Source of the DNA: Porites lobata
Lineage: Eukaryota; Cnidaria; Anthozoa; Scleractinia; Poritidae
DNA: 64,000 nt
Assembly (NCBI GenBank): GCA_942486035.1
Contig: CALNXK010000095.1
Location: 489,501-553,500, forward strand
Reading direction: 5' to 3'
Below the pieces are notes generated by a model. The model had not been told where the DNA came from and ran no database searches. It saw only the letters and a list, made by a program, of their open reading frames with translations. Shown here in pieces: positions 28,201-41,759 of this stretch. The first letter of the stretch is position 1; each line of letters starts with the position of its first letter. Both the position numbers and the translations under genes were made by a program.

Positions 28201-31200
28201 GGAATTGGAGCGAGAGGGGGCGCTTCGGGCTGAGGACTTGAGCACGGAGTAATCCTGTTCGGGAGACAGTGTCAGGCAGATGAGATCAAGGGTTATGCGA
28301 ACCGAGGAACTGAAAGGATCCAAGAATTCTTCATCGTCTTCACACTTCCGGATGATTTCTCCTATGGGAAAGAGGATCAAAAATGTAATCACACGACTTC
28401 GTCATGTCGGTCGCCAACTCAAAACTTATCATACCGTTCAAAGTGTGTGTCACTTAATTGCTTAGCCACTTTTTAACCATTTTAGTCAGTGTTGCGAATT
28501 AAATGGTCGTTTGAAAGCAATGAAGTTGAGAAGTAAACAACAAAAATGCACATTACAGAGGCGGATCCAGGAAAGAGGAGGGGGGGGAGCGGTCATCCAG
28601 CCCCCGAGGTAAGGGGAGGCCCGGTCTCCAAAAATTGTTTTTTAGCCCTTCAGGGCTCAATTTGGTCTACAAATAAGGGGGGGGGCAGGTCTTCCGGGCC
28701 CCTCCCCTGGATCCGCCTTCCGTCCACGCGAAAACAGTGAACTCGCTCACCGAAACCCCATCTTTGTAAAACCTCTCTTCACAGTGGTCCGAAGACCCGT
28801 CCACATGAATACGGGTGAAAACAAATATACAGTTTCAAAGATATCCGGATTCGTGTGGACGGGGCCTAAGATAGAAAGTCAATGCTTGAGCTGAAATCCG
28901 CTATAATCATTACCTAAACACACAGGTAGCATGTTGATAGAAACAGGAGTCATGGGCTGTGTGTGGCTGCTCTTGTCTCTCAGCGAACATGTCAGCATTA
29001 AAAACAAGGGCGATTTGGAATGTTCCTCATCTTCGGCTTCCCCTTTATAACAAAGACAATAATGTGAAAATAAAAAAACATGGAAATTAAATTAGTCTAT
29101 GCTAAATCAAATCATACTAGTTTTCGCGCGCTCGAGCCCTGTTATTACAGATGATAGTGCATTCTTCTCCAGTGGATAAGGGAGAGCAATTGCGTTATTC
29201 AGTGGATTAAGATTTACCCACCAAAGGCACATTCAACTGCATTTTCCCCATTTAACACCAATAAAGTAACTGCGCCCTACAGGCAACATCCGTAATCATG
29301 GAGCCCCTCGGGGCCTGAGGCCAACGGTACCCTTATTTTGACGACCTCTCAGCGCGTCTTCTACACGGAAAAGTAAAAAAAAAAAACAGGGATTTAATTC
29401 ACACCTTGGTCTCCTGTATTGAAGGCTCCGCCCTTACCAACTTTGCTAATCCTTGCTCAGTAAAATGCTGGTGCTCCTATGACAACGCTGCCGCGTTCAA
29501 TAGTCCAGTTTCGAATTCGTCGCGGCCGCTGAATAGAAGAACCGAAGACTCACTAATACAGGGTTAGCCTTAACATCAGGTAAATATATTAACAAATTCC
29601 AGTCAACCTGTCAGTCACTTGTATACAACTGTGTCCATTGTTTTAAACTCAAAATCTCGCCTGTATTTGTGGTCGAGGCTATCCCTGTACAAATGAGTCT
29701 TTGGCGCTTTTATCCAGCGGCCGCGATGAATTGGAAACTGGACAATTACAAAACGTTAAATCACTAACCTTCGGATTCTCTGATACTTCCTTCACTTTCG
29801 AAATCAGAGGAATCATCATCCATGTCATGAAACACACCATCATGGTCTATCAGGATCCCAGTACCTACATCCTCAAAGGTATCTGAACCAATATCACTGT
29901 CCTGGCCCTGAGAATCATCTTCGGTGACTACGTCAGTAAAGTCGGAAAATGATTCTGCGATAGACTAAACAAGCAAAAACAATTTGGTTAAGTGCTGGAC
30001 TCACACTCAGAATACTAATAGAGACCTTTAAAAGTAGGTTAAGCATGATTGTTCGGGTGAATGTAGTCCTGAATAGGACTGACTGACGTTTCAACAACCT
30101 CTGCGGCAATCATCTTCAGAGTTAAAGTGAGTTGTGTCACGTCAGTTGATGATATTAAACTCTGGTTGTTGATCTGATTGGTCACTTGAGTTGCGATGTT
30201 ATTGGTCGTCTATCAGTTAAGCCGTGATATTATTGGCTATGAAGACTCGTAATGTCATTGGTGCGTTTCGATCCGTCTATTGTCACTGTTAAACAGTCGT
30301 TTGTTAGTCAAATTGATGGATGTCCAGACATTCCTTCGTAGTTAGTTTTGCTTGAGTCCGTCAATAAGTCGTTTGTACTGTTATTAAGATACAACTCACT
30401 TTGACTTTGAAGATGACTACGAACTGTCAGTCACCGTCAACAACAGTCCTATTCAGGACTACAATCCCCCGTATGATTATCCTAAACCTATTTATAAAAT
30501 GACTCCTGGGTTCAAACCATTCACAGAGACCTTTAGATTAGAGTACAAGAGCAACTACGGGGATGAGAATTGACTTAAAGGTTTTTTTTCGAGTATTCTA
30601 AAAAAAGGACACCCTTAAACGCTTCATTGTAATTTTTCAGCCGAAAGGTTGACACAGTCTTTTTAGGCCCTCTCCTGCCCACAAAATGATAAAAGTTCTA
30701 ACATTTGATAACTTGTTTTCGCCACTACGACATTCTCGCTAAAACTAGTAAAAGAATGACCACAGCTACCATGTTTTCCCGCCAAAATGACGCTGGTGCA
30801 CGCGTGCACTACTTGTTTTTGAAGGTCTCTATTAGCCATTTTGAGGTTGAGCAGTAAGCTGGCTCAGTGTTGTATCGAAGTGCACTATGGGATTGTTTCG
30901 GGGGGGCGGGGCAATTTTGACCCAGGTTCCTGTGCAACCTTGTAATAGCCAATAAAAGAAGCAATGGAATCTCCAAACCAGTCCCATGGTGCAATTCGTC
31001 ACAACACCGACCCGATCCCACGCACAAACTCAAAATGGCTAACACTGCGCTTGAAGCCCATCATCTAAATATAAAGGGCGGGGTCACAGGGGTGCCACAC
31101 TGTTAGGCTATTTATAGACTCCTCTTTTGCGCCAAAAAATTCTTAGCCAAAAAGAGCAGACTAGATTTTTCCACCAATGGAGGACGAGGTATAGGATCTT

Positions 31201-34200
31201 CTGTCTAGACGACCAACTACCACAGCGGAGTTTGCGGACGTTTATAATGATGGAGTTACGCGGGAAAACAAAGTCTTGAAAAAGAATTGAAGCCTAACAT
31301 AATGTCACACCAAACCGTTTTGCTTTTTACTGTTCTCGTTGCCGCCGCGCGCTATCATTGTTGCTTAACCCCTTATTAAGAAGATTTCACACTTGGATCG
31401 GCGCCTACCTTTCTAGGCCCTTCAGACTGTTGAGGGCAGTAAAAGAAGTATTCTCCGCTCGGAGGAACAGCTTTGAAGTATCGTCCAAGTACTGACATAA
31501 ACTTAGCTGTGATGGACTTGTGAAGCCCGGGTACAGACTCGCACTCTCCTAATAAGCTATCCTTCAAAATCTTAACACGTTCTCCATTACTGGCTGGAGG
31601 CAAGGAAATTGGAACCGACTGAAGCTTCTCGCTCGTTTGAGCGTCCCTGGCAGCTTTTCTATTCGCCATTTTCTTGACGTAATGCCCACACAGGGTATGG
31701 ATAAACTCTGTGATGTCTACTTCAAGGAAGTTTTCCTCGCACGCATCAACCGCTGATTGGACGTCACGCATGTTCAGTTGTTGTCCATGCTGTAAACTGG
31801 TAAATGTCGATGACACAAAACTTCGGCAGAACAGATCATGAACCGCATTAGAGTGAAGGAGCAAGTCTTTAGAGGCGCCAAACCGTCCTTTTGTTCGACC
31901 TTCTAAAGACCTAGGGACCTCATCCACGTTAAACGGGTCGACGAAGATGCTGGCTGCAAATTGAGTAAAATCTTGAAAGATATCTTCCCGTCTTTTCGCT
32001 TCTTCTGGTGATGATTCCACAACAGACTTGTTGTCAGGTACCGATATCAGGGCTGATAAGGGGCAGTCATAACAATAAATGGGGATATTGAAACTGAAAG
32101 TGTCACTATCTTCACTTGCGCAGCGATCATGAAATACCGGCTCCTCGTTGATGGCCGTGGTTTTCTCTTCAAATGTGACACATTTCTTCTCATCATCACT
32201 ATTCACTGAAAGCTCTGCTTTCGTCTCCTGAGCTTTAACGCTTGAACTGTCAGGTTGCGGGGAGAAAGCAAAAGTGCTTTCGTCTCTTTCCACTGTGGGT
32301 GTTGGAGTCAAGCTCTTATCTGCAAAGAGCAAAGAAGGTTAGGCCATAATGAAAAACAAGGCCAAATTAGCAATAAAAAATAACGTAGGGAAATACAACA
32401 ACGCAATGACGTACAATACAATACAATGAAGCCATCGTGCAAATGGCCTATTGGAGCTGCCTTTTCAAGATCTGGACACTCCTGACAACCCAATTAAGTT
32501 TATAATAACGATACTTACAATAACAAAAAGGCACTCTTGGTTTAATTAAAAGTACCCTAATAATGACTTTCCAGCGAACCTTCTAAAGAGCCCTGGGTCA
32601 TCAAAGGGCCCTGCTTTTGCGCTTCTATGTTCTTTTTGGCACTTTGATCTGGAGTTTTGGCACCGCTACCGAAACTTGAACTTCTGCTGCGTCCCTTCTT
32701 GCCCATAAGCTGTACGTGCTTTAAGCTCGCTGGAAGAAACGTTAAAATGATGCGACCGCAACCAAGACCAGCCACAGCACGAATAAAACACCTCCACTTC
32801 ATCGACAAGGCGCTCTTTTGCCTTGACTTTTTATCTGCTCCAAGAATGTCAGCCACTGTGGATCGACCAGTGGATCGACCAGGATCTTCCACTTGACAGA
32901 TCTCTTCTGGGAATGGTAACGGCACGCCATTTCTTCTCCTGCTTTGAACGTGCTGCGTGAATCGTTGCCAATCTGCCTCAGTGAGGGTGATTTCGCGATC
33001 ATTCAATCGCTCCATGTTTTCAAGGAGGAGTTTGAAAAGGTTTTCATTAGGCGAGTCACTGCTATCAGCTGCAGCTGAGGAAAAAAACATAAAACAAAGT
33101 CACAGTCGCACGACTCGTCACCGTCACACCATTCGTCACAGCGCCAACACTCGTCAGTGACTTTAGACCAGAGAGTTGCATTTTCATCATTTTCTTTCAC
33201 CACTAAAACGATCTCACAAAATTCACCACCGCACAAATTTTAGGACACGAATGGCAGACCATGTTGCAAGTCTCTACATTTAATGGTCCAAACAAATGCT
33301 GTTTTGCACGACATGTTAATTCGACCGAATGCTGGCGTCTTTTTGGTATCACGTGCTGCGTTATTTAGCGGCTGATGAACAAATGATAGTTTCTTGGTGT
33401 TGCGAACGAGTGCGAACACCAAATGACGTTATCATTCATACAAAATATTCCTCCGTTTCTGATTGGCTAAAATCTCACGCATAATTCATCATAACCAGCT
33501 ACTGTTGACCAGTTGAGTTGCTTTCGAAGTGAGTAATGGCGGAACATTGTAATCGTTTCACGGCAAACTATTGTCTAAAAACATAACAAGAACAGCAAGA
33601 AGACAACTCGACAGACGGCATCTGCTATTTGGAGTATATTTGCAGAACTGAACAGCCCTTTATCTCCTAAACTTCCTGATAAAGATGCACTATCGATGTG
33701 ACTTTAAGTTTAACATCGACGGAGGTAAGCAAATCCAGGAAACACTCCACATTGGCGAACATATCGGAACAATTAGGCGCAACAAGCATTAGAAAATTAA
33801 CCCCGGTTTGTCGAAAGATAGCTTATATAGAGTTTCTTTGGCCTATAAGCACGCCTCATAGCGGAAAACTTAATTTTCAAGAACACAATATGCCGTTAGA
33901 AAGGAGTGCGAAATGTAAGGTCTAAGTCTCATAAAAGACCTTTTTTGGGGTTAAAGAATTCTGCCCGTGCAGTCTCAGACAAAGTTCCACCTGGTAACAA
34001 TTATTTTATGTTCTAGAAAGTATCCCGAAAGTTATCACAGACATGGGTTGCGTATTTATCTACCTTGTGGTAATGTCTCAATGAGGGATGAAAACACCAT
34101 CTCAACTTGTCGAGACTTTGGTAGTAGACCAATGACATCAAAGGGAAAGGGCAGTTGCTCTACGACCCAGTTACTGTGGATTAATGAGGGCTCCACTTTC

Positions 34201-37200
34201 GACGTCTTGACAATCCTCTGAGGAGTGGTGACAGTCTTGTCGTCACTCATGGCCCACAGATGATCATAAGTAAGCAGCGCTGAGACGTGTTTTAAATCCA
34301 CTTGAAAAATCTGTTCAGAAGAAAAGAAAAGGCATCAACTCTTTCTCTCACAGAGATGGCCAATGTCAACTTTGAAAACGCTACTAAATTCCGTTTTGTA
34401 AAAGGCTGAAAAAACGAAAGTACTGAAAAGTACTGCCAAAGAGGTTTCATTTGAATGGTAACACCATAGGATTTCATCCACAGACTCACAAATTAGAACT
34501 ACATACTAAATAAATAGTACCATGTGAAAGTACTGCCAAAGAGGTTTCATTTGAATGATTACACCATAGGATTTCATCCACAGACTCAAAAGTTAGAACT
34601 ACATACTAAATAAATAGTACCATGTGAAAGTACTACTGAGGAGGTTTCATTTGAATGGTAATACCATAGGATTTCATCCACAGACTCAAAAGTTAGAACT
34701 ACATACTAAATAAATAGTACCATGTGAAAATACGACTGAGGAGGTTTCATTTGAATGGTAATACCATAGGATTTCATCCACAGACTCAAAAGTTAGAACT
34801 ACATACTAAATAAATAGTACCATGTGAAAATACGACTGAGGAGGTTTCATTTGAATGGTAATACCATAGGATTTTATTCACAGACTCGAAAGTTAGAACT
34901 ACATACTAAATAAATAGTACCATGTGAAAGTACTGCTAAAGAGGTTTCATTTGAATGGTAATACGATAGGATTTCATTCACAGACTCAAAAGTTAGAACT
35001 ACGTACTAAATAAATAGCACCATGTGAAAGTACTGCTGAAGAGGTTTCATTTGAATGCTTCCACCATAGGATTTCGTTCACAGACTCAAAAGTTAGAACT
35101 ACATACTAAATAAATAGTACCATGTGAAAGTACTGCTGAAGAGGTTTCATTTGAATGGTAACACCATAGGACTTCATTCACAAATTCAAAAGTCCGTAAA
35201 GTTCCGAAAGTAACGACCCCTCAAAAGTAGCGATAAAACGTCACAGGTGTTACCAGACAGTAGAGATCCCCCCGAAAATAACGACCCTCCGAAAGTAGAG
35301 ACCTCAAAACTAGTTTTCCTTTTTGCAAAAAAATAACGGATATGATTGATATTCTGAACAAATACCACACTGATCCGAGGTTTATTAATAGCTATTATTT
35401 GACATTCCTATTGATAACTATTAAAGTTTAGGATATACATTACCGTTTCTCAAAAGTATTTCTTTCACCTTTTTTGCGACTTTATTTTCTGAAGTGCCCA
35501 TGTAGAGTACACGTTTCAGCCATCCGAAAGTAACGACCCCCAGAAAGTAGCGAGCCTCCGAGAGTAACAATAGCAGAGGGATGCTAAATCCGAAAGTAAC
35601 GAGGGTCCTTAATTTCGGAACAATACGGTAGAACTACATACTAAATAAATAGTACCATGTGAAACTACTGCCCAAGAAGTTTCATTTGAATGGTAACGTC
35701 CGATCATCCTTATCAACATACCGCATCTGGAACCTCGTTATATTTCAGTCCATCTAGATATTTCAGCTCTGAAGGCAAATCAGTGAGTACCCCAAACTGA
35801 GGCTCGGCCCAGACCTCTGTCACCATGTTGAACTTTTGCCCCGTATTCCCCAAGGCTGGCTTTCCTTCTAATGTCCAGTCAGCTATTGCTTCTTCTCCTC
35901 GACCAGCTTCGGATGGCTGAAGATACGGAGGGAACAGCACGTACTGAATGATACAGGAGTAAAACTGGTCATCTTCTTTCGTGTGGTCCTATTGGCCGAA
36001 TAGAAAAAAACAACAACTGACTTTACTAGGCCGTCAAAGCTTCTTGATTCTCACATATACAGGGCTCGAAAAAGACAAAAGTAATTCCCATAGATTGGAA
36101 TAAGGAGTTTTTCCTTCCAGGCAAGTATTGTTTCATACTCTTTTGCTCATTGGGCAAGGACCCAGGCAAGTCCATTGTAACTAAAAGTAAAGACAACCAT
36201 TCTCCACTTCGTCTCGTTTCTAAAGTATCCTATGCAGCTATCTGAGACAAGGAAAATCTGAGCGTTACTTGTCCAAACGGTAAGTTAGAACTCAAGTTGT
36301 TTTTCAAGCCCAGAAATACAATTGTTATCAACATACAAAATATTAATAGGCATACTTTCACTCCTGGAGTGGAAAGAGTTGTTAGACCTTATAAAAGAAG
36401 CTTATGGAGTTTCTGTCCACTTTATACCTCGAATTCCATAACGCGCACTTGTGCAATACGAAAACAAGCCTTTCCCATCTTTTAATGTTTAACTAGACAC
36501 TGTTACATTCAGTAGATCCGAAAGACTTGGATAATCCAGTTAACATGTAACTGTCAAGTCAAAAATTCTCGCGTTTCGCGCTCAAATTCTGAAACGTGAT
36601 AAAACGTGTTCGTGAAACGTGTTAGTGTTCTAAATATTACATAACATCGCACGCAAAGATCGTGTCATGCTAAACGATTTTTACCAATTCTTCCTACCTT
36701 CATAATGAGTTCTTTCGCCATCGTAATAATTCCTGCGTTGTTGTTCACAAAGTTGTACCCCTCCTGAAGTCGTAACCTAGAATACGAATTTGAAAATAAA
36801 TTATTAAACTTGCAGCACCAAAAATTTAAACTAAGCAATGGATTAATCTTTACCAGTACATAACGCAATTAGTTCCTGGTGCTTATCCCGTCCATGGCAC
36901 TATTCAACTTTCGAACAAAGAGTGATAACCGATGTATATATTCGGCTTCAGTCAGCCGATATATGTCAATTTTCAACAGCGATTTACGCTTCGCGATTGG
37001 AGAAAAAACCGTCAATAACTCCTTGAACGAGAATAGCCCCAAAAAAGACTCTTTGAGGTTCAAAATATATACGCTGTTAGCGAAATTTGCTTGCCCACAA
37101 AAACACCTAGGAGCCCCGAAGAAAGCAATTAAAAATGTTCGTGCGTGCCCAGATCGATTTTGAGTTAGGAAATGTCGGCTTTGAGGAGAGGGGAGAACCG

Positions 37201-40200
37201 GAGTTCTCAGAGAAAATTCTCCCAAAGTAAGGACGAGAAACAAGAGCAAATTCGACCCACCTATGGAAATAATAAATTTGTTTTCGTCACAAAGTTTAGA
37301 AATAATGGGATTTGAAGACAGGCAACATTGATGGGTGGTGTGTGTGTGTGGGGGGAAACAAGTGCTCTCCCCTTGTCTCTTGTCCTCACCCCCCCCTCCA
37401 TGTGAATGTGCATACTTAATGAGTCCAACTGCGAATCAACAATTGAATCTGCCCTTACTTTGTAAGAGTTGACAGTACCCTCGCTACGTCCTCAGCAGGC
37501 ACTGCCGGCGATCCTTCCTCTTGCGTGGTCCATATCCATCGATGATGGTGAAGATAGTGACACAGCACCTTCATGTGATTCTCATTTGTCCTGTTCGCAT
37601 AAACTCCCGTCAAGCTCGGATACACAGAGTAATGCGGTCTCTCCGGGAAGGGAGTCAACATACCCTCGGGAATTTTTTCATACCGAACAAGGATTTTTTC
37701 CAGGGGTTTATCGAACATGATGGTACAAGGTTTTGCGGCCACTGCCCTCTTGTTTGATATCTGTGCTGCGCGTTGCAGGCTTTTTCCTTTGACTGGGGGT
37801 TTCTGAGGTTTGAGATTCACTCCTAGAGGTGCCTCGATCTTGGACAGCTTCGTCTTTAGATCTGAAACAATCTAGTGCAAAGGAAATGAAAAATAAAACG
37901 TGAATGATAAAAAATATGATCGGCAGAACAGTAGCGAAAAATTCATCCAGACTGTAAAATGAATACAAATCGTAATGTTTAGTTTATGCCTTTCTCGTTA
38001 TTTCGAGTTACTTTAACCAAGTATATCAAAAACGTTGTAAGTAATGGAGGACAAAAAAATATTGTGCCACTTTCTAATCCAATCAGAAGTGGAACAACAT
38101 CACACATGTCCAACTAGCCCGTATTTTCCCTCGCTCGAGGAGAGCTACCAACGGCCACATATAAATTTTCTCGAGTTCTGATTGGTTGGTTGCGTTGTCT
38201 TCGTCTTTCTGATTGGCCATGAAATATCGCTTTGGTCTTGGTTTCGCGACAACTGAATCCAGCGAAAACTGCTTTACACGATAACCAGTGAACAAACTAA
38301 GATTATCTCAATCCGGATTAACCTCATCAAGAACTAGCAGTTACAAAATAACATAACAAAACTTTACAGACCTCATGTCGGATGTGTCCAGGCGTTCCTC
38401 CAAGGAAAGCCACTCTGATAACAATACAAGGGCCTTTCACAGTGATTCGTGTAAGGCAGAAGGAAGACGGCACATCTTCTGGGTTGTTGCTGAAAAAATA
38501 ACCGACTTCCACAGTCATGCGCGGAACACACGAATCTCCATTTTGGTGGGTCACCGTGTTCGTTAACATGGCAGAGTATTAATGCAGTGAGGACGACAAT
38601 CTTATTTGAAGAAAGTGTACGGTGGAAGTAAAGAAAGTAGTAACTCCCAACTGGGTTGTCGCTCGCTACAGTGAAAACATTGCCTGACTTTTCCTAGTGG
38701 CTTAGCCAGTGACCTGGCTTTTCACACTTTCTACGGCGTCCTAAATCAGTAAATCACATTATTTTCTTTATTTTTGGATTCTCTGGGCTTTTCAAGAGAT
38801 CCGGTTTTCTGGGGGGATTCGATCATCAACAGAACGTTTTCAGGATGAAAATGTCGCCATTTACCATATCTCGAAACCCTGTGCAAACCCAGAAGTATTC
38901 AAATTCGAAAGCTACTGCATCAAATTCTGAGCACAGTTGTAAACTTCGCTTGTAAGGGTCTTACTGAAATGTCCCTTGCTCAATTCTTCAATTCTCCACA
39001 ATGTTGACAAACTCGGTGGTCCGCTGAAGTACAGATTTGTGCGTTCTGCGGCATGATCGTGAGACTCGGCTACTCATTTAAGCAAATTTTAGACACTCAA
39101 GTCGCCCACCTGGCCAAGGTAAGTGGGAAATTCTAAACGATGCTGCAAACTCCGAAATCACATTGTCAATACAGCCAACCAAAACGCGAAACCTAAAACA
39201 AAGTTCAGAAGTTCGGCGCCAACGAGGTTCATTGTCTCAGAAGTTGCGACCTTGCTGTTTGCGATAGCAAAACAGCGATATTTTCGCAACTTTTGTAGGA
39301 TGCTGTTGACGCGGACCAAGAACGGCGTAGACAAGAAACTTCGAAAGGAGCAGGCTGGGTTTCGACCCAAGAGAAGTACAACTGAACATATATTTATCCT
39401 TAGAAACATCTAAGAGCAGGCAAATGAGTGGAGCGCGGGTCTGTATGAGCACTTTGTAGACTTTGAAAAAGCCTTTGACTCTGTACATAGAGAAATATAA
39501 TATAATGAGAAATTATGGGATACCAGACAAGATGGTGAGAGTGATAGCGGGCATATACGTGGGCTTTGAGTGCGCAGTTGTCGATGGGAGTGTGACATCT
39601 GATTGGTTTATGATCAAGTCCGGGGTAAAACAGGGGTGCGTGATGTCGTGATTCCCATTCTTACCGTGCTTGCATTGAGTTATGAGGAAGACAACAGCAG
39701 ACAAGAGAAGAGCGATAAGGTGGAATTTCACAACAGAGCTAGAGGACCTTGATTTCGCAGATGACATTGCACTACTGTCATCTAAGTTCAATGACTTGCA
39801 TGAAAAGACTGGGCGATTAGCGGAGGAAGCAGAAGGACAGTCGATTAGGAGCCAAACAAAGCTGGGTGGAAGAGCTGGGAAGCAGCCTAAGGAGTTGCAC
39901 AAGACAGAAAGTGTACGTCAGACAGCGTGGAGGCCTTATGCGCCTAAGGGCGCGATGAGACTTGATGATGATGAGTTTATGAACGCTGTTGGCGACGAAA
40001 AACCCAACTTCGTTTCGAGGTTCGCACTTTGGTTAGCTAAAGTTAACAATACAACTAACGGGTTTGCAGTATAGTTCCGAATTTCCTAGCGAACTTGGCC
40101 AGGTGCGCGGTCTGAGTACGCTTAAACCCATTAAACTGAACATGCTCTTTTGGAGATAGCCTGGAACAGGACAGTTGTGGAGGTGTTATGTTCAGATAAA

Positions 40201-41727
40201 TTCGTCTTATATGGAATGGACACAAAATCTTTTTCAATTACTCCTGGAGTCAATTTAATTAAACTTTTAGATGTGCAATCTACAAGTGTAGCTATTGCTT
40301 TCAGACTCAAAAATAATAGCCAACTATAAAAGTTTTAACAAATTGGCCCCTGAAAGAACAGATTTTTGGAATAAGAGCGCTGAAGTTTGAAAAGCACGAA
40401 TTTCTTTTCCTGAATGACGTTTTCGCCGCCGCCGCCGCCGCCGTCGTTGCTGCTAAAAGACTAAGTAAGTAAGTAAGTAAGTAAGTAACAACTTTATTTA
40501 ATGAGGGTAGCACATAACGGTAAAAACTGATGAACTACTGGCCCTCAATCGTAATTAAAATATTTAGAACTATAACAAAATAAACACGACGAATTAAAAT
40601 TTAAAAAATACTACAAGATAAGAAAAAGTGATATGTACATTAGAATAAAAAGATAAAAAGACATACATTAGACAGATGACAGAAAACTGATGAACTAGTG
40701 GCACTCAGTCTTAAATTACGAATATTAAAAACTACTACGATAAACACGGCGAATTAAAAATACTATAAGATGAGAAAAGTGATATGTACATTAGAATTTA
40801 AAAATGCGAAGACATTATACCCATAAGAACTAGGTTAAAAATATTCTTAAGAGCATTCTTAAACTGGCCAGCGGTGTCCTTCTTATACCCATAAGAGCTT
40901 GACTAAAAATATTTTTTAAGAGCATTCTTAAACTGGCCAGCGGTGTCCTTCTTTCGCATATCAAGAGGAATCCTATTCCACAGCTCAGCTCCACGAATTT
41001 TAAAAGTACGTCCCCCCCCACTTTCCGTTTCCTTATTATAAAATGGACATACCAAATCAAACCTTCCATAACGGCTAGCCCTGCTATCACTCCTGAGATC
41101 TGAGTTTCTAGGTAATACTTTCGTTATGTAGTCTGGGCAGTCATCTTCGTGTCTTATGCGCCTAAATATTAAACTACACTTTTGAAGGTTTACTTCAAGC
41201 ACCCAACCTAAACATGGAGTTTGTTAACTGTTAACGGCACAGTACCTGGAGATAAATTTGATGAAAGAGTGGTTTTCCAACAAGACAAACGAACTCCAAT
41301 TTCTGCAAAGAGAGGTCAGAGAGCTTAACGCCACTCTGCACTGGATTGCGCTGGAACGATCATTCTCCATAGGCAGATTTAGATTCTTTGGCAGAGGACT
41401 AAAAATAAACACGATATACCAATTGGTTACTTTGAGATCAAAAGCAAAAATCATTTCAGAAATATTAACAAAGCCAGACTTACACGTCATGATCCAAAAC
41501 AAGTCCAATTCTATGGCAATGCATCCATCTTTGCCTGAAATTGCAGTAAACGTCCGCTGTAACTTCACAGAGTAGTTAACGAAAATAAGATGAATATGTG
41601 CGCCATTCGCTTAGAGTGACGTCAAAAAGATCGGATCGCCTGGTTAGCTCAGTTGGGAGAGCACCGGTCTGTTGAGCGGGAGGTCGCGGGTTCAAGCCCC
41701 AGCCGGACCAACACTCAGAGTCTTAAC

Positions 41728-41759
<32 letters not shown>

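Noticed and set aside
37881..37960. Extra SZT2 exon SLDEFFATVLP between exons 23 and 24
   Set aside because: It has a good acceptor, but the only donor is poor and its phase is not needed if exon 23 uses the GTAAAG donor.
41636..41712. tRNA gene
   Set aside because: Same reason: it is followed by the SINE body shared with 61912.
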